Shown here piece after piece: positions 21,354 through 31,168 of a stretch of DNA of 64,000 nucleotides. Below the pieces are notes generated by a model, which saw only the letters and a program-made list of their open reading frames with translations, did not search any database and had not been told where the DNA came from. The DNA lies in the NCBI RefSeq assembly GCF_009755225.1, contig NZ_WQKZ01000003.1, forward strand, positions 806,001-870,000, in the 5' to 3' direction. Each line of letters opens with the position of its first letter. Positions within the stretch are counted from its first letter, which is position 1. The translations under genes and the position numbers were made by a program. Source of the stretch: Hymenobacter ginkgonis (lineage in GTDB: Bacteria; Bacteroidota; Bacteroidia; Cytophagales; Hymenobacteraceae).

Positions 21354-22652
21354 TTAGGGCTGCGCAGGCTTGATAGCCTGGTATTTACCGCTCAGGTGCA
21401 TTAGGCTAAATAAATACAGGAGGCCGTCGTAGTACGGGTCGAAATAGCCATCCTCGTAGGGCGCCAGCTTGGCCTCCCAGAGGGCGTGCACGAAGGCCAG
21501 CTGCTGGTCCTGGCGCATGAGCGAGGCCGCCGCGCTGGTAGCCACCAGCCCGAGCGAATGCCGCAGCTTTTTGACGTTGCCGGCGGGCAGAATAAAATCG
21601 GGCCGCGAGCCATCCACGTTGAACTGGTCCTCGAAGGTGTGCAGGCCCTTGCCGCGCAAAAACCCCTGAAACCGCCGCGCATACTGCTGCTGCCAGGCCT
21701 TATCCTTCCCAAACCACACGTAGTCCATGGCAATGTTCATGGGCACCCGCCACGAATCGTAGCGAAAGGCCGGCGGCGCCCACTTGGTGGCGTGGGGCTG
21801 GCCGCTAAACTCGGTGTAGTCGTAGTTGAGGCCCGTGGCGGCGCGGCACGCGCGGTGCAAAAACGCCCGCGACGTGTCGGCGCACGCCCGGTAAAACGGC
21901 TCGTGCCCGTCCTTGGCGTAAGCGGCCCACACTTCCAGAAACGCCGGCAGGTGGTACGACGGGTCGGTCCAGTTGTACATATCCCCGACCGGCACGAAGG
22001 ATATCTGCTTGTGCTGGGTATTCAGCAGGTTGTGCACGTCGCCGGTGCCATCCTTTTGCCACATCGCGTCCAGGATGCGGCGGGCTTCCTGGTAGTAGTT
22101 AATGCCGGTAGCGTTGCCCCAGCGATTAGACGCAAACAGCAGGCTCGTAACAAAATACAGCTCCCCATCGGAGGCCGGACCCTCCGAATTTCGCTTCAGC
22201 GTGGCTGTATTGATGCTCCAGGCAAAGTACCCCGTCAGCGGCCCGCTTTGGTGCTGCAAATACTTCTTCGACCAGCGCCAGATGCGGTCAAATACCTCTT
22301 TCTTATCGAGCTGCACGGCCACCATCAGACCGTAGGAAAGGCCTTCGGTGCGGGCGTCGTGGTTTTTCACGTCCGACACGTAGGCCATGGAATCGCCCAC
22401 CTCGAAGTAGACCTTGTTGAGGCCTTCAAACACGTCGTGGTAGGCCTGCGCCACCTTCTGGTCGATGTCGGCTTGGCTGTAGCCCGCCTCCCGCAGCAGG
22501 CTAGGGTACTTGCCCGTGTAGAAAGCGCCTTGCTGGCTAGCGGGGGCCGGTCGGGGCGCGCGCTGGGCGGCTACGTTGCCCAGGCCAGCGTACAGCAAAC
22601 CTAGCAACAACGCCAACCGCCTACCGATAGACAGCTTTGTATAATGGCCCAT
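21354..22652 (-). CDS. Glycoside hydrolase family 8, reducing-end xylose-releasing exo-oligoxylanase-like
   Basis: A 432-residue exported protein (signal peptide to about residue 29). The (alpha/alpha)6-barrel signatures of GH8 are visible: ARTEGLSYGLM with the acid glutamate at residue 103, and GPASDGELYFVTSLLFASNRWG with the conserved aspartate at residue 162, then YDSWRVPMNIAMDYVWF. The closest described enzymes (Rex) release xylose from the reducing end of xylo-oligosaccharides. Together with the four GH43 proteins this is the strongest sign that the locus targets xylan. Confidence 0.85.
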   Translation of the reverse strand: MGHYTKLSIGRRLALLLGLLYAGLGNVAAQRAPRPAPASQQGAFYTGKYPSLLREAGYSQADIDQKVAQAYHDVFEGLNKVYFEVGDSMAYVSDVKNHDARTEGLSYGLMVAVQLDKKEVFDRIWRWSKKYLQHQSGPLTGYFAWSINTATLKRNSEGPASDGELYFVTSLLFASNRWGNATGINYYQEARRILDAMWQKDGTGDVHNLLNTQHKQISFVPVGDMYNWTDPSYHLPAFLEVWAAYAKDGHEPFYRACADTSRAFLHRACRAATGLNYDYTEFSGQPHATKWAPPAFRYDSWRVPMNIAMDYVWFGKDKAWQQQYARRFQGFLRGKGLHTFEDQFNVDGSRPDFILPAGNVKKLRHSLGLVATSAAASLMRQDQQLAFVHALWEAKLAPYEDGYFDPYYDGLLYLFSLMHLSGKYQAIKPAQP

Positions 22653-22744
22653 AAGTTACTTGTAATTAGTTATTTAATGCCAGTGTTGTGAGTGGGGCTG
22701 CCGGCCAGCCCGTCGCTCACGGCCAACGGGCAAGCCGGTGGTTT

Positions 22745-24421
22745 TTATTTCTTGTACATGGGGTCGTGCCCCTCGTATTTCAGCCACTTAAAGGAGGCCG
22801 TGTTAGTAGTAGGCTGCCCGGCTGATGTGCCATACATCCCAAACAGGCAGCCTATAAAGCCCCCCGCCACCTGCGTGCTCAGAAAGCGCGCATCTACCTT
22901 GTCTTTCAGCAAAGTGTACGTTTTGCCATCCTCCGAAAAGCAGAAGCTGTAAGTGTCGCCATCAGCATTGATGCGCAGCTGCACCTTGGCGGCGGCCGCT
23001 TTCAGCGGCGCTTTTGCCAGCAGCTCTGGTTTCTTGGGGGCGGCTGTGCTCTTAAAGAGCTGCACTACGGGCTGCCCATTTTCCGTCGATTTGCAGAGGT
23101 AGTAGAAGTGCTTCTCATCCTGAAACGCCACCAGACCCGCCGTTTCATTCTCCGCCTTGGCCGCGAACGTCAGCTCGGTTTCGGCGCTGCTATACATGTG
23201 CTGCTGCCGCTTGCCAATAAAGGCTGGGTTGCCGAGCTCCGCGCACGTTTCAGGCTTCAGCTTCAAGGTGAGGCCCTTGGCCTTGCTCAACGAGAAATTG
23301 GTGCTATCGACCGTGCGCAGAAACAGCAGCGCCGGGTCTAGCTGCTTCTCGAAGGTGAGGGTGTAGCCAAAGTTGCCGCTCTGGGGCCGCGCGCCGGGTA
23401 GCTTCACTTCGGGATAGCTGGCCTTGTAGGAATACTGCACGCCGTTGGGGCCCGGGTCCATGACGGGCCACTCGTCTTGCCACACCACGGGCACAATAAA
23501 CGTCTCGCGGCCTGTGTTATAGTAGTTTCCCTCGTACGGTCTCACGGCCAGAAAAATGGCGTAGGTCTGCCCATCCGGCCCTTCCACAAACTGCGCGTGC
23601 CCCGCCGAGGTAATGGGGTCTTTGCGGTCTTTGGGCAGCTCGCGCTGCGAAAGAACGGGGTTTTTCTCGTAGGGCACGAATGGCCCGAGGGCCGCCTTGC
23701 TGCGGAATACGACCTCCGTGTGGTTGACCGACGTGCCGCCCTCAGCTGCGTAGAGGTAGTACCAACTGCCTCGCTTCATCAGGTGCGGGCCCTCAATCCA
23801 AACGGGTTTTTTGCTCAAGTCCACGCCGCCGTTCACCACGATTTTGGCCTCACCCACGGTTTGCAGCGTTTGCGGGTTCAGCTCGATAACCTTAATGGAC
23901 CGGTGGCCGTCGTAGAGCGGCTTGTTGTCGGGCGGGTCGCTGTTGTAGATGACGTAGGCCTTGTCACCCTCAAAATACAGCGAGGGGTCGATGCCCCGCA
24001 CTTCGGGTAAGAAAGTAGGGTCGCTCCACGGCCCGGCGGGGTTTTTGGCCGTCACCACAAAATTGCCCTTGTGGTCGATGAGCGTACAGGTGACGTAATA
24101 AGTCCCGTTGTGGTACTCGATGGCCGGCGCAAAGAGCCCACGCGTCATGCGGTCGCCCAGAAAATTCATTTGCGAGGGCCGGCTGATGACGTTGCTGACC
24201 TGCTGCCAATTCTTGAGGTCCCGGCTGTGCATCACCGGTATGCCCGGAAAGTACGAAAACGTAGAATTAACCAGGTAATAATCTTTGCCAACCTTCGTGA
24301 TGCTTGGGTCTGGGTAAAAGCCAGTTAGAATGGGATTGACTAACTCAATCGATTGTGCAAGCAGCGCCGTTGTAGGCAGCATGCCCACGGCTAAGGCGGC
24401 AAGAAATTGTTTGGTACGCAT
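22745..24421 (-). CDS. Glycoside hydrolase family 43 beta-xylosidase with C-terminal beta-sandwich
   Basis: A 558-residue secreted protein with a signal peptide ending near LLAQ. Catalytic acids are in NPILTGFYPDPSITKVGKDYYLVNSTF (base aspartate), VRGIDPSLYFEGDKAYVIYNSDP and KPVWIEGPHLMKRGSWYYLY (acid glutamate). Residues after about 350 form the XynB-type C-terminal beta-sandwich. It is the hydrolase nearest the SusCD pair; 474 bases rich in inverted repeats separate it from susD, so it may have its own promoter or depend on partial readthrough. Confidence 0.87.
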   Translation of the reverse strand: MRTKQFLAALAVGMLPTTALLAQSIELVNPILTGFYPDPSITKVGKDYYLVNSTFSYFPGIPVMHSRDLKNWQQVSNVISRPSQMNFLGDRMTRGLFAPAIEYHNGTYYVTCTLIDHKGNFVVTAKNPAGPWSDPTFLPEVRGIDPSLYFEGDKAYVIYNSDPPDNKPLYDGHRSIKVIELNPQTLQTVGEAKIVVNGGVDLSKKPVWIEGPHLMKRGSWYYLYAAEGGTSVNHTEVVFRSKAALGPFVPYEKNPVLSQRELPKDRKDPITSAGHAQFVEGPDGQTYAIFLAVRPYEGNYYNTGRETFIVPVVWQDEWPVMDPGPNGVQYSYKASYPEVKLPGARPQSGNFGYTLTFEKQLDPALLFLRTVDSTNFSLSKAKGLTLKLKPETCAELGNPAFIGKRQQHMYSSAETELTFAAKAENETAGLVAFQDEKHFYYLCKSTENGQPVVQLFKSTAAPKKPELLAKAPLKAAAAKVQLRINADGDTYSFCFSEDGKTYTLLKDKVDARFLSTQVAGGFIGCLFGMYGTSAGQPTTNTASFKWLKYEGHDPMYKK

Positions 24422-24545
24422 TGATGGGGAAGGGTACTACTGTTGGGAGCACCGGCGTGGCGTTGTCGCCCACTAAACAGGTGTCGCGCTAAACTACAGT
24501 CTGTTTTTCAGTGCAACACTACCGATAGGTGGCACCTGCCTAAAG

Positions 24546-24603
24546 CGGTTTTGCAGTCAGGGTATGCGTCTCTGCATCCTCATATAATCTGACTGCAAAA
24601 CCG
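24546..24603. repeat. 15-base perfect inverted repeat
   Basis: CGGTTTTGCAGTCAG at 24546-24560 is the exact reverse complement of 24589-24603, with a 28-base spacer. It lies in the gap between susD and the GH43 gene at 22745. No T-tract follows. Function unknown; a regulatory hairpin or repeat element is possible. Confidence 0.6.
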
Positions 24604-24681
24604 AGCTGAATGTGAGCTATGTCCACTTTGGCGCAGGTGAAATAGTGCATCGTTGGCGTCTTTAACGCCCCTATTTTTACA

Positions 24682-24721
24682 AAGAGCCCGCAGCCTGCGG
24701 GTGCACAGGCTACGGGCTCTT
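24682..24721. terminator. Hairpin terminator in the SusD-GH43 gap
   Basis: Arms 24682-24697 and 24706-24721 pair over about 16 bases with one mismatch around an 8-base loop; a T-rich stretch flanks the minus-strand side (the complement of CTATTTTTAC). It probably attenuates transcription leaving susD, giving more SusCD than enzyme mRNA. Confidence 0.55.
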
Positions 24722-24788
24722 CGTGGACTGCCTATGCGCAAGCACAAGCTACCGCAGGCTCCTTCAGATTAGTGTACAGTCGTTGAGT

Positions 24789-24871
24789 GGGGTAGAGACG
24801 CAATACTTTGCGTCTGACGTTGCTGAGCAGCTTGTCCTGACGCCAGATGCAAAGTATTGCGTCTCTACCCC
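24789..24871. repeat. 31-base inverted repeat next to susD
   Basis: Arms 24789-24819 and 24841-24871 are reverse complements with two mismatches, separated by 21 bases; outer AGTGTACA/TGTACACT flanks extend the symmetry. The arm core AGACGCAATACTTTGCGTCT is itself palindromic, so each arm can fold alone. It is unrelated in sequence to the GTCATGC palindromes, so it is a second repeat family, just downstream of susD. Confidence 0.75.
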
Positions 24872-24895
24872 GTGTACACTGACTTAAACACTGCT

Positions 24896-26509
24896 CTAAT
24901 TATAGCCAGGGTTTTGCGGCAGCTTCCAAGTCTGGGCGTCGTTCAGCGAGATGGGCAGCAGCGGCGTGGGGTTCACCGAAGTTTCGGTGGCAATGTGCGA
25001 CATGGCCCGCGCCCGGACGTCGGCCGGCAGGACAGCCAGGTAGCGGCCAGTGCGAACCAAATCCCAGAAACGCAGCGACTCCTCGGCAAACTCCACCCGG
25101 CGCTCGTGCCAGATGGCGTTGAGCAGGGCGCTGCCCGACAGGCCTACCAGGTCGGGTAGGGTATTGGCCGGGGCGTTAGTGGGGTCGTAGCTCATGGAGC
25201 CCAGCGTGGTGCCCGGCGGCCGGGTCGACATGCGGGCGCGGGCGCGCACCTGGTTCACGAGGGTTATGGCTTCGGCGGGTCGGCTGAGCTGGGCGGCGGC
25301 TTCGGCCTTCATCAGCAGGATGTCGGCATAGCGCAGCTTGCGGATGTTCTGCGGACCCGATTCCGGGGCGTTGGGGGCAATGATGGCCGCCTTGCGGTTG
25401 AAGTAGCCCGTGGCATTCTGCGTGATATCGACGGGATTGAGGATGCCCAGCACGATGTCGTTGTTTTTGATAATTGTAACTTCCTTGCGTGGGTCGTTGG
25501 CTTCAAACTCATCGACCAGGTTCTGCGTGGGGTTGTTGAAGCCGTAACCCCAGGTCTTGCGGTTGTTCTGAAAAATATTGTTGGTCGTACCAATCGAGAT
25601 GGGGCCGTAGGTGTTGTTGTCCGAGGCAAACTGAATCTCGAACAAAGACTCGCTGCTGTTCTCGCCAACGTCCTGGTGAATGGCCGCGTAGTTGGGATAC
25701 AGGCTATACTGGGTCGAACTGATAATGGTGCTCGTGATGTCGTACACTTCCTGCCAGGTGTGGTTATTGCCATTCACGGTGCCGAGCTGGTACATGATGG
25801 CGCGAGCTAGGTAGCCATTGGCCGCACCTTTGGTGGCCCGGCCCAGGTCGGCGGCGGCGGCGGCGTTCTTCTCTGGCAGCAGGGCCGCCGCCGCCTTCAG
25901 GTCTTTCTCAATGAAAGCGTAGGTCTGAGCAATAGTGGCGCGAGTTACGTTGGGCGCCTCGGTCGGCGTTACGCTCTTCTCAAACAGCGGCACGCCTCCA
26001 AAACCCTTTACCAGGTTGAAGTAGAAGTACGCCCGCAAAAACAACGCTTCGCCCTTCAGGCGCGACTTCAGCGCTCCGTCGATGGTGCCCGCGTCGATGT
26101 TGTTAATCACCGTGTTAGCCCGCGCAATACCCGTGAAGCTGTGCACCCACAGCGTAGTTACGGTTTGGTTGGAGGGCGGAATGTTCCAGGTTTTGAGTTC
26201 GATGAGTGGCCCAAAGTCGCTAGGCGAGCTACCCCCTTTTTCGGAGTCATCGGTCATTAAGTCCCCGAACATCCATTCGTAGGTCTGGGCCACGTACTGG
26301 CCGCTGGGGTCGCCCCACTTGGGGCCTTGGTCCCAGGCGGCCACGTCGTACACGGCATTAATGGCCTGTACGGCATTGGTCGGGTCTTTGAAAAGATTGT
26401 CCTGGGTAGTGGTACCCAGGGGGTCTTTGTCCAGAAAGTCTTTGCAGCCCGGAGTAAGCGCAGTGGTTAGCAGTAGGCCGAGCAATACGGCGGCGCGGGT
26501 GGGTTTCAT
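24896..26509 (-). CDS. SusD/RagB-family nutrient-binding outer membrane lipoprotein
   Basis: A 537-residue lipoprotein. The signal peptide ends in LTTALTPGC, so Cys22 is the probable lipid anchor. The family is recognised by the N-terminal FLDKDPLGTTTQDNLF segment, TPR-like helices in the middle (LKGEALFLRAYFYFNLVKGFGGVPLFEKSV) and the C-terminal RRVEFAEESLRFWDLVRTGRY. SusD proteins lie over the SusC pore and hand glycans to it at the cell surface. It lies 24 bases after susC, as is standard. The presumed ligand is a xylan-type oligosaccharide, judged from the neighbouring hydrolases. Confidence 0.93.
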   Translation of the reverse strand: MKPTRAAVLLGLLLTTALTPGCKDFLDKDPLGTTTQDNLFKDPTNAVQAINAVYDVAAWDQGPKWGDPSGQYVAQTYEWMFGDLMTDDSEKGGSSPSDFGPLIELKTWNIPPSNQTVTTLWVHSFTGIARANTVINNIDAGTIDGALKSRLKGEALFLRAYFYFNLVKGFGGVPLFEKSVTPTEAPNVTRATIAQTYAFIEKDLKAAAALLPEKNAAAAADLGRATKGAANGYLARAIMYQLGTVNGNNHTWQEVYDITSTIISSTQYSLYPNYAAIHQDVGENSSESLFEIQFASDNNTYGPISIGTTNNIFQNNRKTWGYGFNNPTQNLVDEFEANDPRKEVTIIKNNDIVLGILNPVDITQNATGYFNRKAAIIAPNAPESGPQNIRKLRYADILLMKAEAAAQLSRPAEAITLVNQVRARARMSTRPPGTTLGSMSYDPTNAPANTLPDLVGLSGSALLNAIWHERRVEFAEESLRFWDLVRTGRYLAVLPADVRARAMSHIATETSVNPTPLLPISLNDAQTWKLPQNPGYN

Positions 26510-26533
26510 ATAGAGTGGGTAGGAAATAGCTGA

Positions 26534-29500
26534 TTAGAACTGCACATTGAAGCCTAGGCGGTAGGTGCGCGCCTGCGGGTAGTTGCCGTAGTCCACGCCG
26601 TACGACAGGGGGTTATTGTAGTTAGCCACGGTTGAAATCTCGGGGTCGTAGCCCGTGTACTTGGTAATGGTGAACACGTTATCGACCGAGGCAAACACCC
26701 GGGCCCCTTTCACCTGCACCTTGCCTAGCAGCACCTGGGGCAAGGTGTAGCCCAGCTCCATGTTGCGGGCGCGCAGGTAGCTCGCGTTTTCCACGTAGCG
26801 GCTGCTGAAGCGGTCGTTGCCGTTGGTATCGTTCGAGGTCACGCGGGGCTGGTCGCTGTTGGGGTTGCTGGGCGTCCAGCGGTCCAGGCGGCTCGCGTAG
26901 AAGTTGCTCCACACGCCTACAAAGTCGGCCGATTTCGACAGGTTAAAGGCCGCGCCGTTGATGGCTTCGGCACCCTGCACGCCGTACAGCAACACCTTGA
27001 AATCGAAACCAGAGTAGTTCAGGTTCAGCGAGGCACCGTAGCTAAAGCTAGGCGTGGCGCTGCCCAGGTACGTATTGTCGGAAGCCGTAATCTGGCCATC
27101 GCCGTTGGTGTCCTGGTAGCGCACGTCGCCGGGGTGGGCACCGGGCTGCACCAGCCCGCCAGCCGCGTTTTTATAGGCGTCAATCTCGCTCTGATTATGA
27201 AACACGCCCTGGGCCTGCAAGCCGTAGAAGAAGGCGACTTCGCGGCCTACGTCGGTGAGGGTCGTGTTGCCGATTTGCGGCAGCACGTTGCCGCTGGCAA
27301 TGGCGTTGCCGCCCCCCAGGCTAGTTACTACGTTGTTGATTTTGGTGAAGTTAACCCCCACGTTGTACTGGAGCTTGCCGATGGCATTGCGGTAGTTCAA
27401 GGCTAGTTCCAGGCCGCGGTTGCGCAGCGAACCTACGTTGGCGCTGGCAGGGGCTTGGCCCACGTAGTCGGGCACCGGCAGCAGGGCAATCATGTCCTGG
27501 GTGCGGCGCTCGAAGTAGTCGGCCGTAAACGTCAGCTTATTGTTAAAAAACTCCGCATCCAGGCCTACGTCGGTCGTAATGGCCGTTTCCCACTTCAAAT
27601 CCGGGTTGTTTATCTGGCTGATGGCCAAGCCGGGGGCCGGCAGGTTGTTGAATACGTAGGTTTGGTTGTTGCGCGCCACCGAAGCGTAGCCGTAGTTGGG
27701 GGCGGCGTTCTGGTTGCCCACCTGGCCGTAGCTGGCCCGTAGCTTCAGCACCGATAAGTAGCTGACATCCTTAAGGAAGCTCTCGTTCGAGATATTCCAG
27801 GCCGCGCCCACCGACGGGAACGTGCCCGTGCGCACCGGCCCGAGGAATTTGGAAGTCTGGTCGAAGCGCAACGTAGCCGTGAGGAGGTAGCGGTCGCGGA
27901 AATTATAGTTGGCCCGCCCAAAATAGGAAGACAAGCTGCCGTCGTACTGCGAGCTGCGCACCACGTTGTTGGAGCTGCGCGAGGCCGACGCGTATTGCAG
28001 CGTAGCATCGAGTGGCACGTTGTAGGCCGTGATGGAAATGCCGTTGCCGTAGCCGCGCTGCGCCTCCTGGCCTAAAGTGAATGATAAGTTGCTGTTATCC
28101 CCAAACGTCTTGTTGTAGTTGAAGTAGTTCGACCACACCCAGCTCACGTTTTCGTTGCGCGTCTCGACGAGCGCGCTCTGCGCCCGCTGGTCTACCGGCC
28201 CGATGTAGTACTGTGGCTGGTAGACTTTGGGATGGTTGTTGAAGTAGTTAATGCCGAATGTGGAGCGGAACGACAACCCCTTGAACAGCGAAACATCGAC
28301 GTAGCTGCTGGTGAACAGGTTGTTATTCTGGAGCTTGTTATACTGCTGCTCGTCGAGGAGGCGCGGCACGTTCAGCGCGTTGCGCGTGATAACGTCGTCG
28401 TTATACGTCCCGTTGGGGCCAAACGGGTCAAGAACCGGGTTTTTTTGCTGCGCATATTGCAATATCGTGTAGGGCTGCGAGCCCCCCTGCCCATCGCCGC
28501 TGCCCGTCTGGTTGTTGTTGGTGAAGATGGCCGCCACGCCCGCCTTGATGCGCTTGGTGAGCACCACGTCATCATTCACCCGAAGCACGAACTTCTTGAA
28601 GCCCGAATTCTGGATAATGCCGTTTTGCTGAAAGTAGCTGCCGCTCACTAGGTAGCGGTTTTGCTCGGTGCCGCCCGAAGCCGACAAGCTATAGTTGGTA
28701 ATCAAGCCCTTCTGCGTTACCAGCTTCTGGTAATCAATGCCTTCGGCGTTGGTTGCAATAGCATTTTGCAGCTGCGGGGCGTAGTCGGGCAGCGCTTTCC
28801 CCGCGTTAGCGAAAGCCTCCAGCACAAGCGTCGAGTACTGGGCCGCGTTGGTCAGCGGCAGCGTGTTCCGGATTTGCTGAAAGCCTGTGTAGCCGAATAG
28901 GTTGAACTGCGTAGCTCCCGCCTTGCCGTGCTTAGTCGTAATGAGCACTACCCCATTGGCTCCGCGTGAGCCGTAGATGGCAGTGGCCGAGGCATCCTTC
29001 AAAATCTCGGTCGATTCGATGTCGGTGGGCAGCAAAAAGCCGATATCGCTGGTTTGAATGCCGTCCACCACGTACAGCGGGTCGCTGTTGTTGATGGTGC
29101 CCACACCCCGCACCCGGATGCGGGTGCCCGAGCCCGGCTGCCCGCTGTTCGAAGTTACTTCCACGCCGGCCACACGCCCTTGCAGGGCCTGCACGGGGTC
29201 GGAGGTGGCTACCTGCGTCAGCTGCGCGCTATTTACCGAGGCCACGGCACCCGTCAGGTCACTCTTACGGGCTGTGCCGTAGCCAATTACTACTACGTCG
29301 TTTAGGCCCTGGGCACTTTCAACTAGTGTCACAGTTAAGCTAGTAGTCGCGCTGGTCACGGGCAGTTCCTGCCGGGTGTAGCCCACGAAGCTGAATACCA
29401 GCACGCTGTTTTCGGGCGCCTGAATGGTAAAGTTACCATCTGCGCCGGTGCTCGTGCCGTTGGTGGTGCCCTTCACGAGCACCGTGACGCCGGGCAAGCC

Positions 29501-29953
29501 TGTGCCTTTAGCATCGACCACCTTACCCGTAACAGGCACTGCCTGCGGTGCCAAGCTAGAACCCCAAGAATCATTTGCGGAATTAGAATTGGTTGGAAGT
29601 CGCAGTACGACACGGTCGTGGTTTATTTCGTACTCAATTTTAAGAGGTGCAAAAATTTCATCAAGCACCGTGGCCAGCGGTGCGTTTTGAACGCGCACCG
29701 ATACTTTGCGGTCAGCCCCTACTAGCTGCTGGCTGTACACAAAGTGTATTTTGGTTTGCTTAGTCAGTTGACTCAAAATTGCCTTAATAGGCTGGCTTTC
29801 TGCCTGTAAAGTCACAGCTCGTTCTAACACCGTTTGAGCGATAGACTTGTGCGCCAGCGCGGGGCTGGTTTGAAGGCAGACCACCATAGCCGGTAGCAGC
29901 AAGTGCCGCAGCAACGGCCGCAAGGGAGGAGAAAATGGTACCTGGTTTTTCAT
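26534..29953 (-). CDS. SusC/RagA-family TonB-dependent outer membrane transporter with STN domain
   Basis: An 1139-residue outer membrane protein. Order: signal peptide (to about 35); STN domain (about 50-115, QTKIHFVYSQQLVGADRKVSVRVQNAPL); carboxypeptidase-regulatory-like domain (about 138-215, VTGKVVDAKGTGLPGVTVLVKGT); TonB box region and plug (about 220-345, VVIGYGTARKSDLTGAVASV); then the 22-strand barrel ending in RLGFNVQF with a terminal aromatic. The STN domain is the signature of SusC proteins that signal to an anti-sigma factor, and a FecR and an ECF sigma gene lie directly upstream. It imports oligosaccharides with SusD using TonB energy. Confidence 0.94.
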   Translation of the reverse strand: MKNQVPFSPPLRPLLRHLLLPAMVVCLQTSPALAHKSIAQTVLERAVTLQAESQPIKAILSQLTKQTKIHFVYSQQLVGADRKVSVRVQNAPLATVLDEIFAPLKIEYEINHDRVVLRLPTNSNSANDSWGSSLAPQAVPVTGKVVDAKGTGLPGVTVLVKGTTNGTSTGADGNFTIQAPENSVLVFSFVGYTRQELPVTSATTSLTVTLVESAQGLNDVVVIGYGTARKSDLTGAVASVNSAQLTQVATSDPVQALQGRVAGVEVTSNSGQPGSGTRIRVRGVGTINNSDPLYVVDGIQTSDIGFLLPTDIESTEILKDASATAIYGSRGANGVVLITTKHGKAGATQFNLFGYTGFQQIRNTLPLTNAAQYSTLVLEAFANAGKALPDYAPQLQNAIATNAEGIDYQKLVTQKGLITNYSLSASGGTEQNRYLVSGSYFQQNGIIQNSGFKKFVLRVNDDVVLTKRIKAGVAAIFTNNNQTGSGDGQGGSQPYTILQYAQQKNPVLDPFGPNGTYNDDVITRNALNVPRLLDEQQYNKLQNNNLFTSSYVDVSLFKGLSFRSTFGINYFNNHPKVYQPQYYIGPVDQRAQSALVETRNENVSWVWSNYFNYNKTFGDNSNLSFTLGQEAQRGYGNGISITAYNVPLDATLQYASASRSSNNVVRSSQYDGSLSSYFGRANYNFRDRYLLTATLRFDQTSKFLGPVRTGTFPSVGAAWNISNESFLKDVSYLSVLKLRASYGQVGNQNAAPNYGYASVARNNQTYVFNNLPAPGLAISQINNPDLKWETAITTDVGLDAEFFNNKLTFTADYFERRTQDMIALLPVPDYVGQAPASANVGSLRNRGLELALNYRNAIGKLQYNVGVNFTKINNVVTSLGGGNAIASGNVLPQIGNTTLTDVGREVAFFYGLQAQGVFHNQSEIDAYKNAAGGLVQPGAHPGDVRYQDTNGDGQITASDNTYLGSATPSFSYGASLNLNYSGFDFKVLLYGVQGAEAINGAAFNLSKSADFVGVWSNFYASRLDRWTPSNPNSDQPRVTSNDTNGNDRFSSRYVENASYLRARNMELGYTLPQVLLGKVQVKGARVFASVDNVFTITKYTGYDPEISTVANYNNPLSYGVDYGNYPQARTYRLGFNVQF

Positions 29954-30001
29954 GGGTGAGGGTGGGAAATAAAGAAAAAGGGGAACCGTTCAGCATTTTT
30001 G

Positions 30002-30029
30002 CAAATGCAGGAAATTATTGAAAAACAAA
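30002..30029 (-). promoter_or_regulatory. Possible Bacteroidota-type promoter of susC
   Basis: On the minus strand TTTG (30026-30029) is followed after 16 bases by TGCATTTG (30002-30009), close to the -33 TTTG and -7 TAnnTTTG elements, about 50 bases before the susC ATG. If the adjacent ECF sigma factor drives susC, its own site would be expected in this same gap. Confidence 0.35.
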
Positions 30030-30100
30030 CTATTGTGTGCGAAAACCTGGAGGATTGGGTTGCTCGAACCAGTTATTAACCAGCTTAGTCGAATCGCCGC

Positions 30101-31168
30101 TTAGCTGTGCGGCGGAGTAGGGCTGGCTTGGCAGCCCGTACTATGAATCGTAATCTGGGTATCGGTCAAGGTGTAGTAGGCACTTAACGACTTACACAAT
30201 AAACTCAGCTTCTCAAACAGTGACTCGTCGTAGAAGGTGATACTGACCGTACAGCCTGCCAGCTTTTGCTGGTCGTAGTGAATGGGCACGCCATAAGCCT
30301 TTTCCAGCGCAGCAAACACTTCGGCTACGGGCCGTTCCTCAAACTCAAAAGCCTGCGGCACCAACACCGCTGGTTGGTCAACCAATTCTTTCTTGAGTCG
30401 ACGGCTGTCCAACGAATACACTACCTGCTGGTTGGGTAGCAGCAGCACACCCAACTTAGCCGGGTGCATGGGCGTAGCATTCAACTGGGCAGTTTCGCGA
30501 GGCTGTACCGACACCTTGCCCTCATGCACGGCTACCAGTGCCTGCGCCCGACCAGGATAAGCCTTTACGTCGAAGCTAGTGCCTAAGACGGTGGTTACTA
30601 ATTGGCTAGTATATACCAGAAAGGGCCGTTGCGGGTTTTTATGCACTTGAAAAAAGGCTTCGCCATCTAAGTACACTTCGCGCCGTGGTCCGGCCAGCGC
30701 GGTGGTATAGCGTAGGCTACTACCGGGTTGCAAGCTGACCCTACTGGCATCGGGTAGCTGAAATAGCTGTACTTGCTGGGTCGTGTTGCGGTGGCGCGTC
30801 CAGCCAGCTTCTATGCTAGTGGCTGTGGCTGTCGAGGTGGCCCGCCAGTGCTGGGCGTAGGGCAGCAACCCGCCTAGGCCTAGCACGAGTAGCCCTAGCC
30901 CGGCCGCCCAGCGCAAGGTGGGCTGTCGCCACAGGTCCGGCATTAATCGCCGCACGCGGGGGGTAGGCTTAGCAGCGACTGGGTCGAGCCGCAGGCGTTG
31001 CCAAATGGCGGCTTCTACAGCTTGTTGTGTCGGCTTGGGTAGCTTGGAATCGGCTAGCTCCTGCTCTTGAAGCCTGTTGTACCACTGCGCCACCTGCGCC
31101 CGCTCGGCGGGCGTGCAGCGGTCATCAAGGTAGCGCTGGAGTAACTGATAAAATTCGGTTTCCGTCAC
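30101..31168 (-). CDS. FecR-family anti-sigma factor
   Basis: A 355-residue inner-membrane protein. The cytoplasmic N-terminus (about 1-80) has the short helical sigma-binding region (YLDDRCTPAERAQVAQWYNRL). One membrane span follows (about 88-106), then the periplasmic FecR domain (about 125-225, RHNTTQQVQLFQLPDASRVSLQPGSSLRYT) and a C-terminal DUF4974-type STN-like domain (about 275-345, RPVAEVFAALEKAYGVPIHYD). By analogy it receives the substrate signal from the SusC STN domain and releases or activates the ECF sigma factor encoded just upstream. Confidence 0.9.
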   Translation of the reverse strand: MTETEFYQLLQRYLDDRCTPAERAQVAQWYNRLQEQELADSKLPKPTQQAVEAAIWQRLRLDPVAAKPTPRVRRLMPDLWRQPTLRWAAGLGLLVLGLGGLLPYAQHWRATSTATATSIEAGWTRHRNTTQQVQLFQLPDASRVSLQPGSSLRYTTALAGPRREVYLDGEAFFQVHKNPQRPFLVYTSQLVTTVLGTSFDVKAYPGRAQALVAVHEGKVSVQPRETAQLNATPMHPAKLGVLLLPNQQVVYSLDSRRLKKELVDQPAVLVPQAFEFEERPVAEVFAALEKAYGVPIHYDQQKLAGCTVSITFYDESLFEKLSLLCKSLSAYYTLTDTQITIHSTGCQASPTPPHS

